A stretch of DNA of 64,000 bases from an uncultured Pelagibacteraceae bacterium (GCA_902590535.1 CACIXF010000003.1:62001-126000), one strand, 5' to 3'. Shown: positions 1-9,458, counted from the stretch's first letter. Translations and numbers: made by a program. Notes: generated by a model from the letters alone, not told the origin.

Positions 1-1011
1 CGTCATCGAACCACCAAACAATTCTTTTTTATCAATTTTTAAATTTCTACAAAGTTCGCTTACCTCTTTTAATTCTTTACTTATGAGAGAAATTTTTTTG
101 TTATTTGCATTTCTTATTTTTGGAACCATTAATCCATTTGGCGTGTCAACTGCTATCCCAATATGGTAATATTTTTTTAAAGTCATTTTTCCAGTCTCAA
201 TTTCATCAATAGAAGAATTAAAACTAGGAAATTTCTTAAGAGATGCAACTAAAGCCTTTATTATAAATGCTAGAGGTGTAATTTTAATTTTTTCTCCAGT
301 ATACATATCTGTTAATGAACTTCTAAAACTTTCCATCTCCGTTATGTCGGCTTCATCGTGATTTGTAACATGAGGAATTGTTGTCCATGAATTTGTAAGA
401 TATTTAGATGATAATTTTTTTACTCTTGGTATGTCTTTAATTTCTATTTCTCCAAAATCAGAATGTTCAAATTCGTTTTTAATTTTATCTGGTTTACTAT
501 CTTTTGCTACAACGTTGTTTTTTGAATTAGATGAAACAAATTTTTTAATATCATCTTCAACAACTCTGCCATCTTTCTGACTTCCCACTACTTGATTAAT
601 ATCTACACCAAGATCTCTAGCAAATTTTCTAGCTTTTGGACTTGCAGACGAAATGTCTGAAATATTATTTTTAGAAAATGTTTTTTCTTGGATTTCAGGT
701 TTTATTAACTCAATATTTTTTGACTCTTTTTCAATTTCTGGTTTCTCTTTAATCTCTTCTTTTTTAACTTCTGAATCACTCTCTATAATTAAAATTAAGT
801 CTCCCTCAGAAACTTTGTCTCCTACTTTTATTTTTAATTTTTTAATTTTACCTTCTAAATTTGATGGTATTTCTACGCTAGATTTATCACTTTCAATTGT
901 TATTAGGGCATCATTTTTTTTAATTGATTGACCTTCGGTAACTAATACCTCAATGACCTCAACATCTTTAAAATCTCCAATATTAGGTACTTTAATCTTA
1001 GTTTCTGACAT
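1..1011 (-). CDS. aceF: Pyruvate dehydrogenase E2 (dihydrolipoamide acetyltransferase), 3' end beyond window
   Basis: The minus-strand frame is open from ATG at 1011 to the window edge (about 337 codons), so the C-terminal end is missing. The order is one lipoyl domain (residues 1-80, ESDKSSVE with lipoyl-lysine K43), a charged linker, a peripheral-subunit-binding domain (ASPKARKFARDLGVD, about residue 130) and the start of the acyltransferase domain (TIPHVTNHDEAD). It should transfer acetyl groups from the lipoyl arm to CoA in the pyruvate dehydrogenase complex. The start codon overlaps the aceE stop by one base (TAATG), which implies translational coupling. The catalytic HxxxD motif lies outside the window. 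Confidence 0.95.
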   Translation of the reverse strand, partial: MSETKIKVPNIGDFKDVEVIEVLVTEGQSIKKNDALITIESDKSSVEIPSNLEGKIKKLKIKVGDKVSEGDLILIIESDSEVKKEEIKEKPEIEKESKNIELIKPEIQEKTFSKNNISDISSASPKARKFARDLGVDINQVVGSQKDGRVVEDDIKKFVSSNSKNNVVAKDSKPDKIKNEFEHSDFGEIEIKDIPRVKKLSSKYLTNSWTTIPHVTNHDEADITEMESFRSSLTDMYTGEKIKITPLAFIIKALVASLKKFPSFNSSIDEIETGKMTLKKYYHIGIAVDTPNGLMVPKIRNANNKKISLISKELKEVSELCRNLKIDKKELFGGSMT

Positions 1012-4000
1012 TATAATTTTGTTGGCATTGGTTTATTGGTATCAATATTATACTTCTTCATTGCATCTTTTGCATGTTTGGAAGTAATAAGCTGTTCTTT
1101 TGCTAAAATACTTAAACCATAAGCAACCAAATGTTCTTTATCTACCTCAAAAAATTTTCTTAAATTTTTTCTTGTATCACTTCTTCCAAAACCATCTGCA
1201 CCTAATGAATAAAAGCTTTTATTAGTATAAGGTCTGATTTGATCAGAATTCATTCTCATATAATCAGATGCAGCCATGATTGGGCCCTCTGTTTGGCCCA
1301 GGCATTGCTCAACATAAGATTTTTTAGGTTCTTTATCAGGATTCAAAAGATTAAATCTTTCAACCTCCATTCCATCTTTTCTTAATTCATTAAAACTTGT
1401 TACACTCCATATCTCACTGTCAATTTGATAATCATTTTGTAAAATCTCTGCAGCAGACATCATTTCTCTTAAGATTGTTCCTGATCCTAAAAGTTGGATT
1501 TTAGTTTTTTTGTATTTGTTAAATTCTTTTATTTTATACATACCCTTTAAAATTCCTTCCTCACAATTTTTATCTTTTGGCATTTCTGGGTGTGAGTAAT
1601 TTTCATTCATTGTTGTAATATAATAAAAAACATTCTCATTTTTCTCATGCATTCTTCTTAGACCTTCTCGAAAAATTACCGCTAATTCATAATGAAATGT
1701 AGGATCATAAGTTACACAATTTGGAATAGTTGATGCAATCAAATGACTATGCCCATCTTGGTGTTGTAAGCCTTCTCCAGCTAATGTTGTTCTTCCAGCT
1801 GTTGCACCTACCAAAAATCCTCTAGCCTGACTATCCCCGGCTGCCCAAGCTAGATCTCCTATTCGTTGGAAACCAAACATTGAATAAAAAATATAAATTG
1901 GGATCATTTCGATATCATGATTAGTATATGCAGTGGCAGCAGCAATCCATGAAGACATAGCACCTGCCTCATTGATACCTTCCTCTAAAACTTGACCACT
2001 TTTGTCTTCTCTATAAGAACTTAATTGAGCTGCATCCTCAGGTTCATATTTTTGTCCTTCATGAGCATAAATCCCTATTTTTTGAAAAAATCCTTCCATG
2101 CCAAACGTTCTTGCTTCGTCGGGAATAATTGGAACCAGTCTAGGAGATATATTTTTATCCCTTAATAAATTTGTTAACATTCTTACCAAGGCCATAGTAG
2201 TAGACATTTCTTTTTCACCAGTTGATACTTTCATGAAATCGAAAATATCTTTTGAGGGTGCTTTGATTGGTTTAGCGAAAGTCGAACGTTCGGGTAAATA
2301 TCCACCTAATTTAATTCTTCTGTCTTTTATGTATTTTATTTCTGGAGATTTTTCGTCAGGCCTAAAGTATTCAATATTTCTCACTTGTTCATCTGTTAAG
2401 GGAACATCAAATCGATCTCTATAGTACATCAAGTCATCAACATCTAATTTTTTCGTTTGATGAGTAGTATTTACACTTTCTCCTGATTTTCCCATTCCGT
2501 AACCTTTGATAGTTTTTGCAATTATCACTGTTGGGCTTCCTTGATGTTTAGTCGCTTTATCATATGCAGCAAAAACTTTGTGAGGATCGTGACCACCTCT
2601 ATTAAGTCTCCAAATATCTGTATCTGACATGCTTGAAACTAATTCTAATGCTTCGGGAGATTTCCCAAAAAACTTTTCTCTTACATAAGCACCGTCTCTT
2701 GCTTTCATTGCCTGGTACTCACCATCTACTGTCTCGTTCATAACTTTTATTAAGTGACCAGTTTTATCATTAGCAAGCAGCGAATCCCAATATGACCCCC
2801 AAATAACTTTAATTACATTCCAGCCAGATCCTCTGAAACTTCCCTCAAGCTCTTGAATAATTTTTCCATTACCTCTAACAGGACCATCTAATCTTTGAAG
2901 ATTACAATTTATTACAAATATTAAATTATCTAAATTTTCTCTAGCAGCTAATCCAATAGCTCCCATTGACTCAGGCTCATCCATCTCCCCATCGCCTAAA
3001 AAGGCCCATACTTTTCTTCCTTCATCTTTAATCAAACCTCTATTGATTAAATATTTCATGTATCTAGCTTGATATATAGCAAGCATAGGACCTAACCCCA
3101 TGGATACAGTGGGGAACTGCCAAAAATTTGGCATTAGCCAAGGGTGTGGATATGACGATAGACCCCCAGGTTTTACCTCCTGTCTGAAACTATCTAATTG
3201 TTTTTCATTTAATCTTCCTTCTAAGAAAGCTCTTGCATACATTCCTGGAGCACTATGTCCTTGAAAATAAATTAAATCTCCACCAAATTTGTTATTTTTT
3301 GCTCTCCAAAAATGGTTCATCCCAACATCATATAATGTTGCAGCAGATGCAAATGTACCAATGTGTCCACCAAGCTCAGGATATTTTTTATTTGCTCGAA
3401 CTACCATTGCTGCTGCATTCCATCTAATCAACGATCTAATTCTTCTTTCAATATTTTGATCGCCACCAGACTTTACTTCAGCCTCAGGAGGTATTGTATT
3501 AATGTATGGTGTATTTTGAGTATAAGGAATATTTGCTCCTTCACGATAAGCTTTGTTAATTAGTTCTTTAATTAAAAAATGAGCTCTTTGATTTCCATCT
3601 TTCGAAATAACTGCAGATAAAGACTCTAACCAATCTTGAGTTTCAAGTGGATCAATATCAGCCACATTAACTACTTGAATTGTGGATTGTTTTTTTTCAA
3701 TTATAGGTTCAGATATAATTTTTTTTTCCTCTTTTTTTTCAGACATTGCTTCTTCAGCTTGTTTAATTATATTTTCTGTATCTTTTGGAAGAGTGCTTTC
3801 TGATGATGTTTTTGATGTTGGTGTAAGATTAAGTAACAAATCTCCCTTAGAAACTTTATCACCAACTTTAACTGCTAAGCTATCTACTTTCCCAGCAATG
3901 GTAGAGGGAATTTCAACACTTGATTTATCACTTTCAATTGTGACTATTGGATCATTTTGTTTAATTTGATCACCAGGTTTTACAAGTATCTCTATAACCT

Positions 4001-4049
4001 CAACATTTTCAAAGTCACCAATGTCAGGAACAAGTAATTTTTCGCTCAT
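1011..4049 (-). CDS. aceE: Pyruvate dehydrogenase E1, homodimeric type, with N-terminal lipoyl domain
   Basis: This 1012-residue E1 decarboxylates pyruvate with thiamine diphosphate and reductively acetylates lipoyl groups. The thiamine-binding motif GDGEMDEPES is followed by NLDNLIFVINCNLQRLDGPV, as in E. coli-type AceE (887 residues). The additional 125 or so residues are N-terminal. Residues 1-80 form a lipoyl domain (ESDKSSVEIPS, K42) nearly the same as that of the adjacent E2, followed by a Lys/Glu-rich linker to about residue 125. The E1 body starts near DPLETQDWLESL. It is the first gene of an aceE-aceF operon, with its promoter probably in the 126-base gap 4050-4175. The fusion is seen directly; whether the domain is lipoylated is inference. 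Confidence 0.96.
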   Translation of the reverse strand: MSEKLLVPDIGDFENVEVIEILVKPGDQIKQNDPIVTIESDKSSVEIPSTIAGKVDSLAVKVGDKVSKGDLLLNLTPTSKTSSESTLPKDTENIIKQAEEAMSEKKEEKKIISEPIIEKKQSTIQVVNVADIDPLETQDWLESLSAVISKDGNQRAHFLIKELINKAYREGANIPYTQNTPYINTIPPEAEVKSGGDQNIERRIRSLIRWNAAAMVVRANKKYPELGGHIGTFASAATLYDVGMNHFWRAKNNKFGGDLIYFQGHSAPGMYARAFLEGRLNEKQLDSFRQEVKPGGLSSYPHPWLMPNFWQFPTVSMGLGPMLAIYQARYMKYLINRGLIKDEGRKVWAFLGDGEMDEPESMGAIGLAARENLDNLIFVINCNLQRLDGPVRGNGKIIQELEGSFRGSGWNVIKVIWGSYWDSLLANDKTGHLIKVMNETVDGEYQAMKARDGAYVREKFFGKSPEALELVSSMSDTDIWRLNRGGHDPHKVFAAYDKATKHQGSPTVIIAKTIKGYGMGKSGESVNTTHQTKKLDVDDLMYYRDRFDVPLTDEQVRNIEYFRPDEKSPEIKYIKDRRIKLGGYLPERSTFAKPIKAPSKDIFDFMKVSTGEKEMSTTMALVRMLTNLLRDKNISPRLVPIIPDEARTFGMEGFFQKIGIYAHEGQKYEPEDAAQLSSYREDKSGQVLEEGINEAGAMSSWIAAATAYTNHDIEMIPIYIFYSMFGFQRIGDLAWAAGDSQARGFLVGATAGRTTLAGEGLQHQDGHSHLIASTIPNCVTYDPTFHYELAVIFREGLRRMHEKNENVFYYITTMNENYSHPEMPKDKNCEEGILKGMYKIKEFNKYKKTKIQLLGSGTILREMMSAAEILQNDYQIDSEIWSVTSFNELRKDGMEVERFNLLNPDKEPKKSYVEQCLGQTEGPIMAASDYMRMNSDQIRPYTNKSFYSLGADGFGRSDTRKNLRKFFEVDKEHLVAYGLSILAKEQLITSKHAKDAMKKYNIDTNKPMPTKL

Positions 4050-4175
4050 TTTTAAATGTTTTATATACCCAAAAAAACATTATTGGATTTTATTTTATCA
4101 CATTAATAAGGTTTTTTCGTTAATCTTATATTTTTATTATACAAAAAATAAAAAAATAAATGAATATTAAGCTTT

Positions 4176-5363
4176 TTAGCTTCTCTCAATACACATAGCT
4201 ATTCCCATACCACCACCAATACAGAGTGCCGCACAACCTTTTTTTTTATCTTGCTTAATCATTTCATGGACAAGTGTAACCAAAATTCTTGCCCCAGAAG
4301 CTCCAATTGGATGACCTAAGGCAATTGCTCCTCCATTAACATTAACTTTTTGTTCAGGAATTTTTAATTCTTCAATTACCGCAATACTTTGTGCTGCAAA
4401 GGCTTCATTAATTTCAAATAAGTCTACTTCATCTATTTTCCAATTTGCTTTAGATAAAGCTTCTTGAATTGAGGGTATAGGTCCCAATCCCATTAATGAA
4501 GGCTCAACCCCGCAAGTTGCCCAAGATACAATTTTAACCAATGGCTCTAATGATTTTTTTTCTGCTTGTTCTCTAGACATTAAAACTAAGGCTGCAGCAC
4601 CATCGTTTATGCCTGAGGAATTTCCAGGTGTTACAGTCCCATTTTCTTTAAATACTGTTTTTAATTTTTTTAAATCATCTATACTTAAATTTTCTCTAGG
4701 ATGTTCATCTTTTTCAAATATAAATTTTTTATCACCATCTTCAATTTTTAATTTAATCAGCTCATCCTGAAATTTATTTTCACTATATGCTTTTTCTGTT
4801 TTTTTCTGAGAATTTAAAGAAAAATTATCTTGTTCATCTCTTGAAATTTTATATTTATCGGCAACATTCTCAGCTGTGACACCCATATGATAATCATTAA
4901 ATGAATCTAGCAGACCATCTTTTATCATTGTATCTACTAATTTGTTTTCAGAAAATTTTTTATCTTCTCGATAATAAATTGCATGAGTTGCTCTAGACAT
5001 ATTTTCTTGACCACCTGCAATGACTATTTTATTTTCTCCTAAACTTATTGATTGATATCCTGAAACAACAGATCTTAATCCAGATCCACAAACCTGATTA
5101 ACAACATGAGCAGGTTTTGAAACTGGTACTCCGGCACCAATTGAAGCTTGCCTAGCGGGATTTTGACCAAGTCCAGAAGTTAAAACGTGCCCCATAATTA
5201 CTTCATCAATCTCCTCTAAATCTAATTTTGATTGATAAATTACCTCTTTAATTGCTATTGATCCTAATTTTGATGCGCTGAGATTTTTTAACGAACCTTT
5301 ATATCTTCCAATTGGGGTTCTTAGTGCTGAAGTAATTACAACATCGTTAGAGTTTTTGCTCAT
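4176..5363 (-). CDS. Acetyl-CoA C-acetyltransferase (thiolase)
   Basis: This 395-residue thiolase has the usual family length. The acyl-accepting cysteine lies in NQVCGSGLRS (C92), with NEAFAA, the histidine motif GGAIALGHPIGASGAR and the second cysteine in CIGGGMG near the C-terminus. It catalyses condensation or thiolytic cleavage of acetoacetyl-CoA or related 3-ketoacyl-CoA. The motif set fits the biosynthetic/acetoacetyl-CoA class (AtoB/PhaA), but chain-length specificity cannot be read from sequence alone. It lies upstream of aceEF on the same strand and diverges from tRNA-Arg. No PHB synthase is nearby, so a role in polyester formation is not supported here. Confidence 0.93.
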   Translation of the reverse strand: MSKNSNDVVITSALRTPIGRYKGSLKNLSASKLGSIAIKEVIYQSKLDLEEIDEVIMGHVLTSGLGQNPARQASIGAGVPVSKPAHVVNQVCGSGLRSVVSGYQSISLGENKIVIAGGQENMSRATHAIYYREDKKFSENKLVDTMIKDGLLDSFNDYHMGVTAENVADKYKISRDEQDNFSLNSQKKTEKAYSENKFQDELIKLKIEDGDKKFIFEKDEHPRENLSIDDLKKLKTVFKENGTVTPGNSSGINDGAAALVLMSREQAEKKSLEPLVKIVSWATCGVEPSLMGLGPIPSIQEALSKANWKIDEVDLFEINEAFAAQSIAVIEELKIPEQKVNVNGGAIALGHPIGASGARILVTLVHEMIKQDKKKGCAALCIGGGMGIAMCIERS

Positions 5364-5436
5364 AAAGTAATTAACATAATATTTTATAAGTTAAATTACA
5401 TCAAAAACTTTGATATATGGAATATATTATTTAAAT

Positions 5437-5513
5437 GGACCGCTGGCCAAATTGGATAAGGCGCTCGGCTACGAACCGGGAGATTCCAGATTCGAGTTCT
5501 GGGCGGTCCACCA
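5437..5513 (+). tRNA. tRNA-Arg (anticodon ACG)
   Basis: A cloverleaf can be folded by eye. The acceptor stem is GGACCGC/GCGGTCC, the D arm GCC...GGC, the anticodon stem CTCGG/CCGGG with loop CTACGAA (anticodon ACG at 5471-5473), and the T loop TTCGAGT. The discriminator A (5510) is followed by an encoded CCA (5511-5513). ACG is normally deaminated to ICG and reads CGU/CGC/CGA. It diverges from the thiolase gene, and a small ORF begins 14 bases after the CCA. Confidence 0.95.
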
Positions 5514-5527
5514 ACAAGGAAATGGAA

Positions 5528-5626
5528 ATGTTTAATTGGCTTTTAAAAGCATCTTTACAAAAATCAGTAATTTATTTTTTTATAATTATTTTAATAATTT
5601 TATTAATTTTAACTTTTGTATTATAA
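5528..5626 (+). CDS. Hypothetical single-helix membrane microprotein (32 aa)
   Basis: A 32-codon ORF (MFNWLLKASLQKSV...) has a short basic/amphipathic N-terminus and one strongly hydrophobic helix of isoleucine, leucine and phenylalanine from about residue 14 to the end. ATG at 5528 is preferred over ATG at 5522 because AAGGA (5516-5520) lies 7 bases upstream, a normal ribosome-site distance. It sits between tRNA-Arg and the PaaI-like gene, 6 bases before the latter, so the two may be co-translated. I do not recognise a family. A longer reading that starts inside the tRNA is not credible. Confidence 0.45.
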   Translation: MFNWLLKASLQKSVIYFFIIILIILLILTFVL

Positions 5627-5632
5627 AAGATT

Positions 5633-6058
5633 ATGAGCAGTAAATTTGAGCAAATAAGTATTAAACCTGGATTTATGAAACACAATGGGGGTGTTTTATT
5701 TAGAGCTATTTCAGAAAATGAATATGAATTTAAATCTATAATCAATGAAAATCATTTAAATGCTGCTGGAATAACTCATGGGGGTTATTTATCTGCTTTA
5801 ATAGATGCAGGAGCAGGAACAGCCGCGCATAGAGCTGCAGGAAATGCACCATGTGTAACTATCTCTTTAGATATAAAATTTATAGGTGCCTCAAAAGTTG
5901 GGGATGAAATTATTGGACATACAAAAATTTTAAAAAAAACAAATACTCTTGTGTTTTTATTTTGTGAGCTTAAGTGTAATGATAAAATAATTACCTCTGC
6001 ATCTGGAGTATGGAAAATTATTAAAATAAAGCCTTCCAATTTAGGACCTGGTGGGTAA
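5633..6058 (+). CDS. PaaI-family hotdog-fold acyl-CoA thioesterase
   Basis: The 141-residue protein has the length and motif order of the PaaI/4HBT hotdog family: NHLNAAGITHGGYLSALIDAGAGTAA carries the conserved N...HGG...D pattern on the central helix. It should hydrolyse acyl-CoA thioesters in the cytoplasm as a dimer or tetramer. The substrate is unknown. It follows the microprotein closely and ends 2 bases before the convergent TRAP permease gene, leaving no room for a terminator hairpin. Confidence 0.85.
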   Translation: MSSKFEQISIKPGFMKHNGGVLFRAISENEYEFKSIINENHLNAAGITHGGYLSALIDAGAGTAAHRAAGNAPCVTISLDIKFIGASKVGDEIIGHTKILKKTNTLVFLFCELKCNDKIITSASGVWKIIKIKPSNLGPGG

Positions 6059-6060
6059 TT

Positions 6061-8382
6061 TTACTCTTTTCTTTTTAAGTTAAAGTAGCCAAATACTAAC
6101 AACAATAATATTGCTATAGGATAAACAATATTTTTTGATGGTCTATCTGAATTTTCAATTTTAAATTCACTTATATAGTCTCCCATTTCAAAACCATTTC
6201 TTTTTGCTTTTCCATTCCATTTCAAATTATCAACAACAACTTTGTCATTTTGTTTCAATAATGTAATTCCATAGTCCTCTAAAGTAAATTTATCCTCAAA
6301 AGTATTTTTTGATATCACAAATAACTTGTATCTTTCACCATATAAACTGGGTCTTGTTATTTTAATTTGAATTTCTTTTGTTGAGTCTAATTTTATTGAA
6401 TTAATTTTAGTAATATCTTCATAATTATATTTTGGATAAAATTTGTTTAGAGCAAAATCAGGTGACAACAAAGAAATAGAGATAACTAAAAAAATAATTA
6501 TTTCATACCATTTAAGTTTATTAAAAAACCAGCCTTGAGTAGCTGAAGTAAAAACTAAAATCCCAATTAAAGAAGTAATAATTACAATCAACCCATGCCA
6601 AATGTTTTCAATGCCAATAAGTAAAAGTTCATGGTTAAATAAAAATACAATTGGTAAAATTCCTGTTCTTAAACTGTACCAAAAAGCTTGCACCCCTGTT
6701 CTTAAAGGGTCTCCACCAGATATCCCTGCGGCTGCATAAGAGGCAAGTCCGACAGGTGGTGTTACATCAGCCATTAAACCAAAATAAAAAACAAATAAAT
6801 GAACTGCAATTAACGGAAAAATAAAGCCTGAAGCGTTTCCAACATCTACTAAAACAGTCGCCATTAAAGAAGCAACAACAACATAATTTGCCGTTGTTGG
6901 CAAACCCATTCCTAAAAGTAAGCACAAAATAATTGTTAAAAATAATAATATAGTAACGTTATCTTTAGCTATAGATTCTATAACTATTATTAAATTAGTA
7001 CTCAAACCAGTAGATCCAACCGCTCCAACTATAATACCTGCAGTTGCGATTGCTATACCAACAGCAACCATATTTAAAGCACCTTTTTCAAAACCAACTA
7101 TTGTTTGATTAAACCATTCTTTAAGAGCATCTTTTTTAATTTCATTTTTAATTAACAAACTTATTAAATTGACTAAAACCAAAGTAATGGTTGCATAAAA
7201 AATTGAATATGAGGCAGTAAATCTTAAATAAACCAAAGTATAAATTAAAACAAAAATTGGTATTAAAAAATGTATCCCAGATAGAAAAGTTTTTTTTAAA
7301 TGAGGAACATCTGCATCATCCATTCCTTTAAGATTTAATTTTAAAGCCTCTAAATGTGAAATATAAAATAATGCTATATAAGAAATAATAGCTGGTAAGA
7401 AAGCATGTTTAACTATTTCAAAGTAAGTTACACCAATAAAACTTGCCATTACGAATGCTGCCGCCCCCATGACAGGTGGCATGATCTGACCATTGACTGA
7501 TGAGGAAACCTCAATAGCACCAGCTTTTTCTTTTGAAAAACCAGTTTTTTTCATAATTGGAATTGTAAATGTTCCAGTAGTAACTGTGTTTGCAATTGAA
7601 GATCCTGAAATTAATCCAGTCATACCTGAACCTAATATTGCTGCCTTTGCTGGTCCCCCTCTCATTTTTCCAACCATTGCAAAAGCAAGATCTAAAAAAT
7701 ATTTTCCACCACCAGCAGTTTCAAGCAAGGCACCAAATAAAACAAATAAGAAAATAAAATCTACTGATACCCCAATCGGAATTCCAAAAATTGCTTCTTG
7801 ATCAAGCCACTGGAAGCCTACAAGTCTATTTAAAGATAAACCACCATGCGATATTATTTCAGGCGCATACCTTCCAAAGTATGAAAACAATAAAAAACAA
7901 CTAGCTATAATTACCAAAGGTAAACCAATTGCTCTTCTGGTAGCCTCTAAAAGAATCAAAATTCCACATCCTCCTAAAATCAATTCTAATGGAAAATTTA
8001 ATGTTTCTGATATTCTAAGATTTAAAAGAACACCCCCTCTTTCAACCAACTGATCATAAAAAAAATAAATATAAAGACACGATATCGCTCCCATAAAACT
8101 GATCAAAACATCAAAAAACGAAATTTTCTTACCCTTTGATATTGGGTAAATTAAAAAGGCTAAAGTTAAAGCAAAACCTAAATGAATTGCCCTTGCTGGC
8201 AATCCCTTAAACATTCCAAAATTTAACATGAATGGGAATGGTGAAGCGTACCAAAGTTGAAATAATGACCAAACAATTGCTATTGCTGAAACAATTTTCA
8301 AATGAAAACCAGTAATATTTCTAGTTGGTGATAAGTCTTCGCTTATTTTATTTTTAATTTTACTGCTGATTGAGTCGCTCAT
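6061..8382 (-). CDS. TRAP transporter fused permease (TAXI type, DctQ-DctM fusion)
   Basis: This 773-residue integral membrane protein has an N-terminal small-permease region (about residues 25-190) followed by the large DctM-like region with repeated helices. The family motifs GSGMTGLISGSSIANTV, VNGQIMPPVMGAAAFVMA and LLGMGLPTTANYVVVA are present. After the last core helices (about residue 620) comes a soluble segment and one more helix ending in basic residues, like the DUF3394 tail of this family. It imports an organic solute by Na+ or H+ symport with the periplasmic protein encoded directly upstream. A hairpin (8404-8436) separates the two genes. The substrate cannot be deduced. Confidence 0.93.
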   Translation of the reverse strand: MSDSISSKIKNKISEDLSPTRNITGFHLKIVSAIAIVWSLFQLWYASPFPFMLNFGMFKGLPARAIHLGFALTLAFLIYPISKGKKISFFDVLISFMGAISCLYIYFFYDQLVERGGVLLNLRISETLNFPLELILGGCGILILLEATRRAIGLPLVIIASCFLLFSYFGRYAPEIISHGGLSLNRLVGFQWLDQEAIFGIPIGVSVDFIFLFVLFGALLETAGGGKYFLDLAFAMVGKMRGGPAKAAILGSGMTGLISGSSIANTVTTGTFTIPIMKKTGFSKEKAGAIEVSSSVNGQIMPPVMGAAAFVMASFIGVTYFEIVKHAFLPAIISYIALFYISHLEALKLNLKGMDDADVPHLKKTFLSGIHFLIPIFVLIYTLVYLRFTASYSIFYATITLVLVNLISLLIKNEIKKDALKEWFNQTIVGFEKGALNMVAVGIAIATAGIIVGAVGSTGLSTNLIIVIESIAKDNVTILLFLTIILCLLLGMGLPTTANYVVVASLMATVLVDVGNASGFIFPLIAVHLFVFYFGLMADVTPPVGLASYAAAGISGGDPLRTGVQAFWYSLRTGILPIVFLFNHELLLIGIENIWHGLIVIITSLIGILVFTSATQGWFFNKLKWYEIIIFLVISISLLSPDFALNKFYPKYNYEDITKINSIKLDSTKEIQIKITRPSLYGERYKLFVISKNTFEDKFTLEDYGITLLKQNDKVVVDNLKWNGKAKRNGFEMGDYISEFKIENSDRPSKNIVYPIAILLLLVFGYFNLKRKE

Positions 8383-8403
8383 TAAAATTATTCATACCAT
8401 AAA

Positions 8404-8436
8404 AAAAAGGCCCGGTAAAAATTACCAGGCCTTTTT
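8404..8436 (-). terminator. Intergenic terminator-like hairpin between binding-protein and permease genes
   Basis: On the minus strand, AAAAAGGCC-T-GGTAA pairs with TTACC-G-GGCCTTTTT around a 3-base loop with one mismatch, and the 3' arm ends in a U run. It lies between the binding-protein stop (8454) and the permease start (8382). The shape is that of an intrinsic terminator or an mRNA-stabilising hairpin, giving more binding protein than permease from one operon. Confidence 0.75.
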
Positions 8437-8453
8437 AATTAATAAAAATTGGA

Positions 8454-9458
8454 TTACATTAACCCAGCTTCTTTATAGTATTTTATTGCACCTGGATGTA
8501 ATGGAGCAGATAAACCATCTTTAATCATGTTTTTCTTTTCCAAGAAACCAAATGCTGGATGTTGTTTTTTGAAATCATCAAAATTTTCCATCACAGCTTT
8601 TGTAACTAAATAAACAAGTTCTTCAGAGACATCTACAGAAGTAACAACAGTAGCTTTTACACCAAAAGTTGTAGCATCTTTTTTCTGACCTGTATAAGTT
8701 CCTTTAGGTATTACTGCCTGTGCATAATAATCTGCACCATTAATTAAACCTTGAACCTCAGAACCTGTTAAATTAATTGGAGATGCTTTAGCTGCACAAG
8801 TTGCTGCTTGTTCCATAGCACCATTTGGAAATCCAACTGAATAACCAAATGCATCTATTTTTCCGTCACATAGCGCTTTAACTTGTTCAGAAGAAGTAAG
8901 TTCAGTTGTTGATTTAAAGAAACTATTATCAACACCCATCGCTTTCATCAGTTCTTCCATAGTTCCTCTTTGACCTGAACCGGGATTACCGATGTTAACT
9001 ACTTTTCCTTTTAATCCAGCAAAATCTTTAATTTTTGCTTTTTTTCTAGCCCAAATTTGAAAAGGCTCGTTGTGAACTGAGAAAACTGCTCTCAAATTAC
9101 TAAATTGTTTTCCTTCCCATTTACTAGATCCGTTAACAGCATGATACTGCCAGTCTGATTGCGCTACACCAAATTGGAATTCTCCAGCTGCTATCTGACC
9201 AATATTATAGTTAGATCCACCAGTGGATGGAGCAGTACATCTATAAGCTTTAGCTGTACCTTTTTTTCTACCATGTTCAGCACTAATTGCTGATTTGTGA
9301 AGCATTTTACATATAGCGTTTCCTGTTTGGAAATATACTCCTGTAGGTCCGCCTGTTCCTATCGTAAAGAACTCAGCTGATTTAGCAACTGTTGTCAAAG
9401 ACAATGATGCGAATAAAATCAGTAAAGCACTTGATAGAGATGTGATTATTTTTTTCAT
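8454..9458 (-). CDS. TAXI-family TRAP transporter periplasmic solute-binding protein
   Basis: The 334-residue protein begins with a Sec signal peptide (MKKIITSLSSALLILFASLS, cleavage probably after TVAKSAE). The mature N-terminus FFTIGTGGPTGVYFQTGNAIC and the CTAPSTGGSNYNIGQIAAGE segment are typical of TAXI proteins, as is GNPGSGQRGTMEELMKAMG. It captures the solute in the periplasm and delivers it to the fused permease encoded next. GAGGGG lies 6 bases before the ATG, so translation is probably strong. The ligand is not predictable; relatives are often annotated as glutamate-binding without proof. Confidence 0.93.
   Translation of the reverse strand: MKKIITSLSSALLILFASLSLTTVAKSAEFFTIGTGGPTGVYFQTGNAICKMLHKSAISAEHGRKKGTAKAYRCTAPSTGGSNYNIGQIAAGEFQFGVAQSDWQYHAVNGSSKWEGKQFSNLRAVFSVHNEPFQIWARKKAKIKDFAGLKGKVVNIGNPGSGQRGTMEELMKAMGVDNSFFKSTTELTSSEQVKALCDGKIDAFGYSVGFPNGAMEQAATCAAKASPINLTGSEVQGLINGADYYAQAVIPKGTYTGQKKDATTFGVKATVVTSVDVSEELVYLVTKAVMENFDDFKKQHPAFGFLEKKNMIKDGLSAPLHPGAIKYYKEAGLM

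Noticed and set aside
5435..5527. Longer ORF (63 codons) reading through tRNA-Arg into the microprotein
   Set aside because: Its first 31 codons are the tRNA gene; a start inside a tRNA has no support, and a proper ribosome site exists for the 32-codon version.
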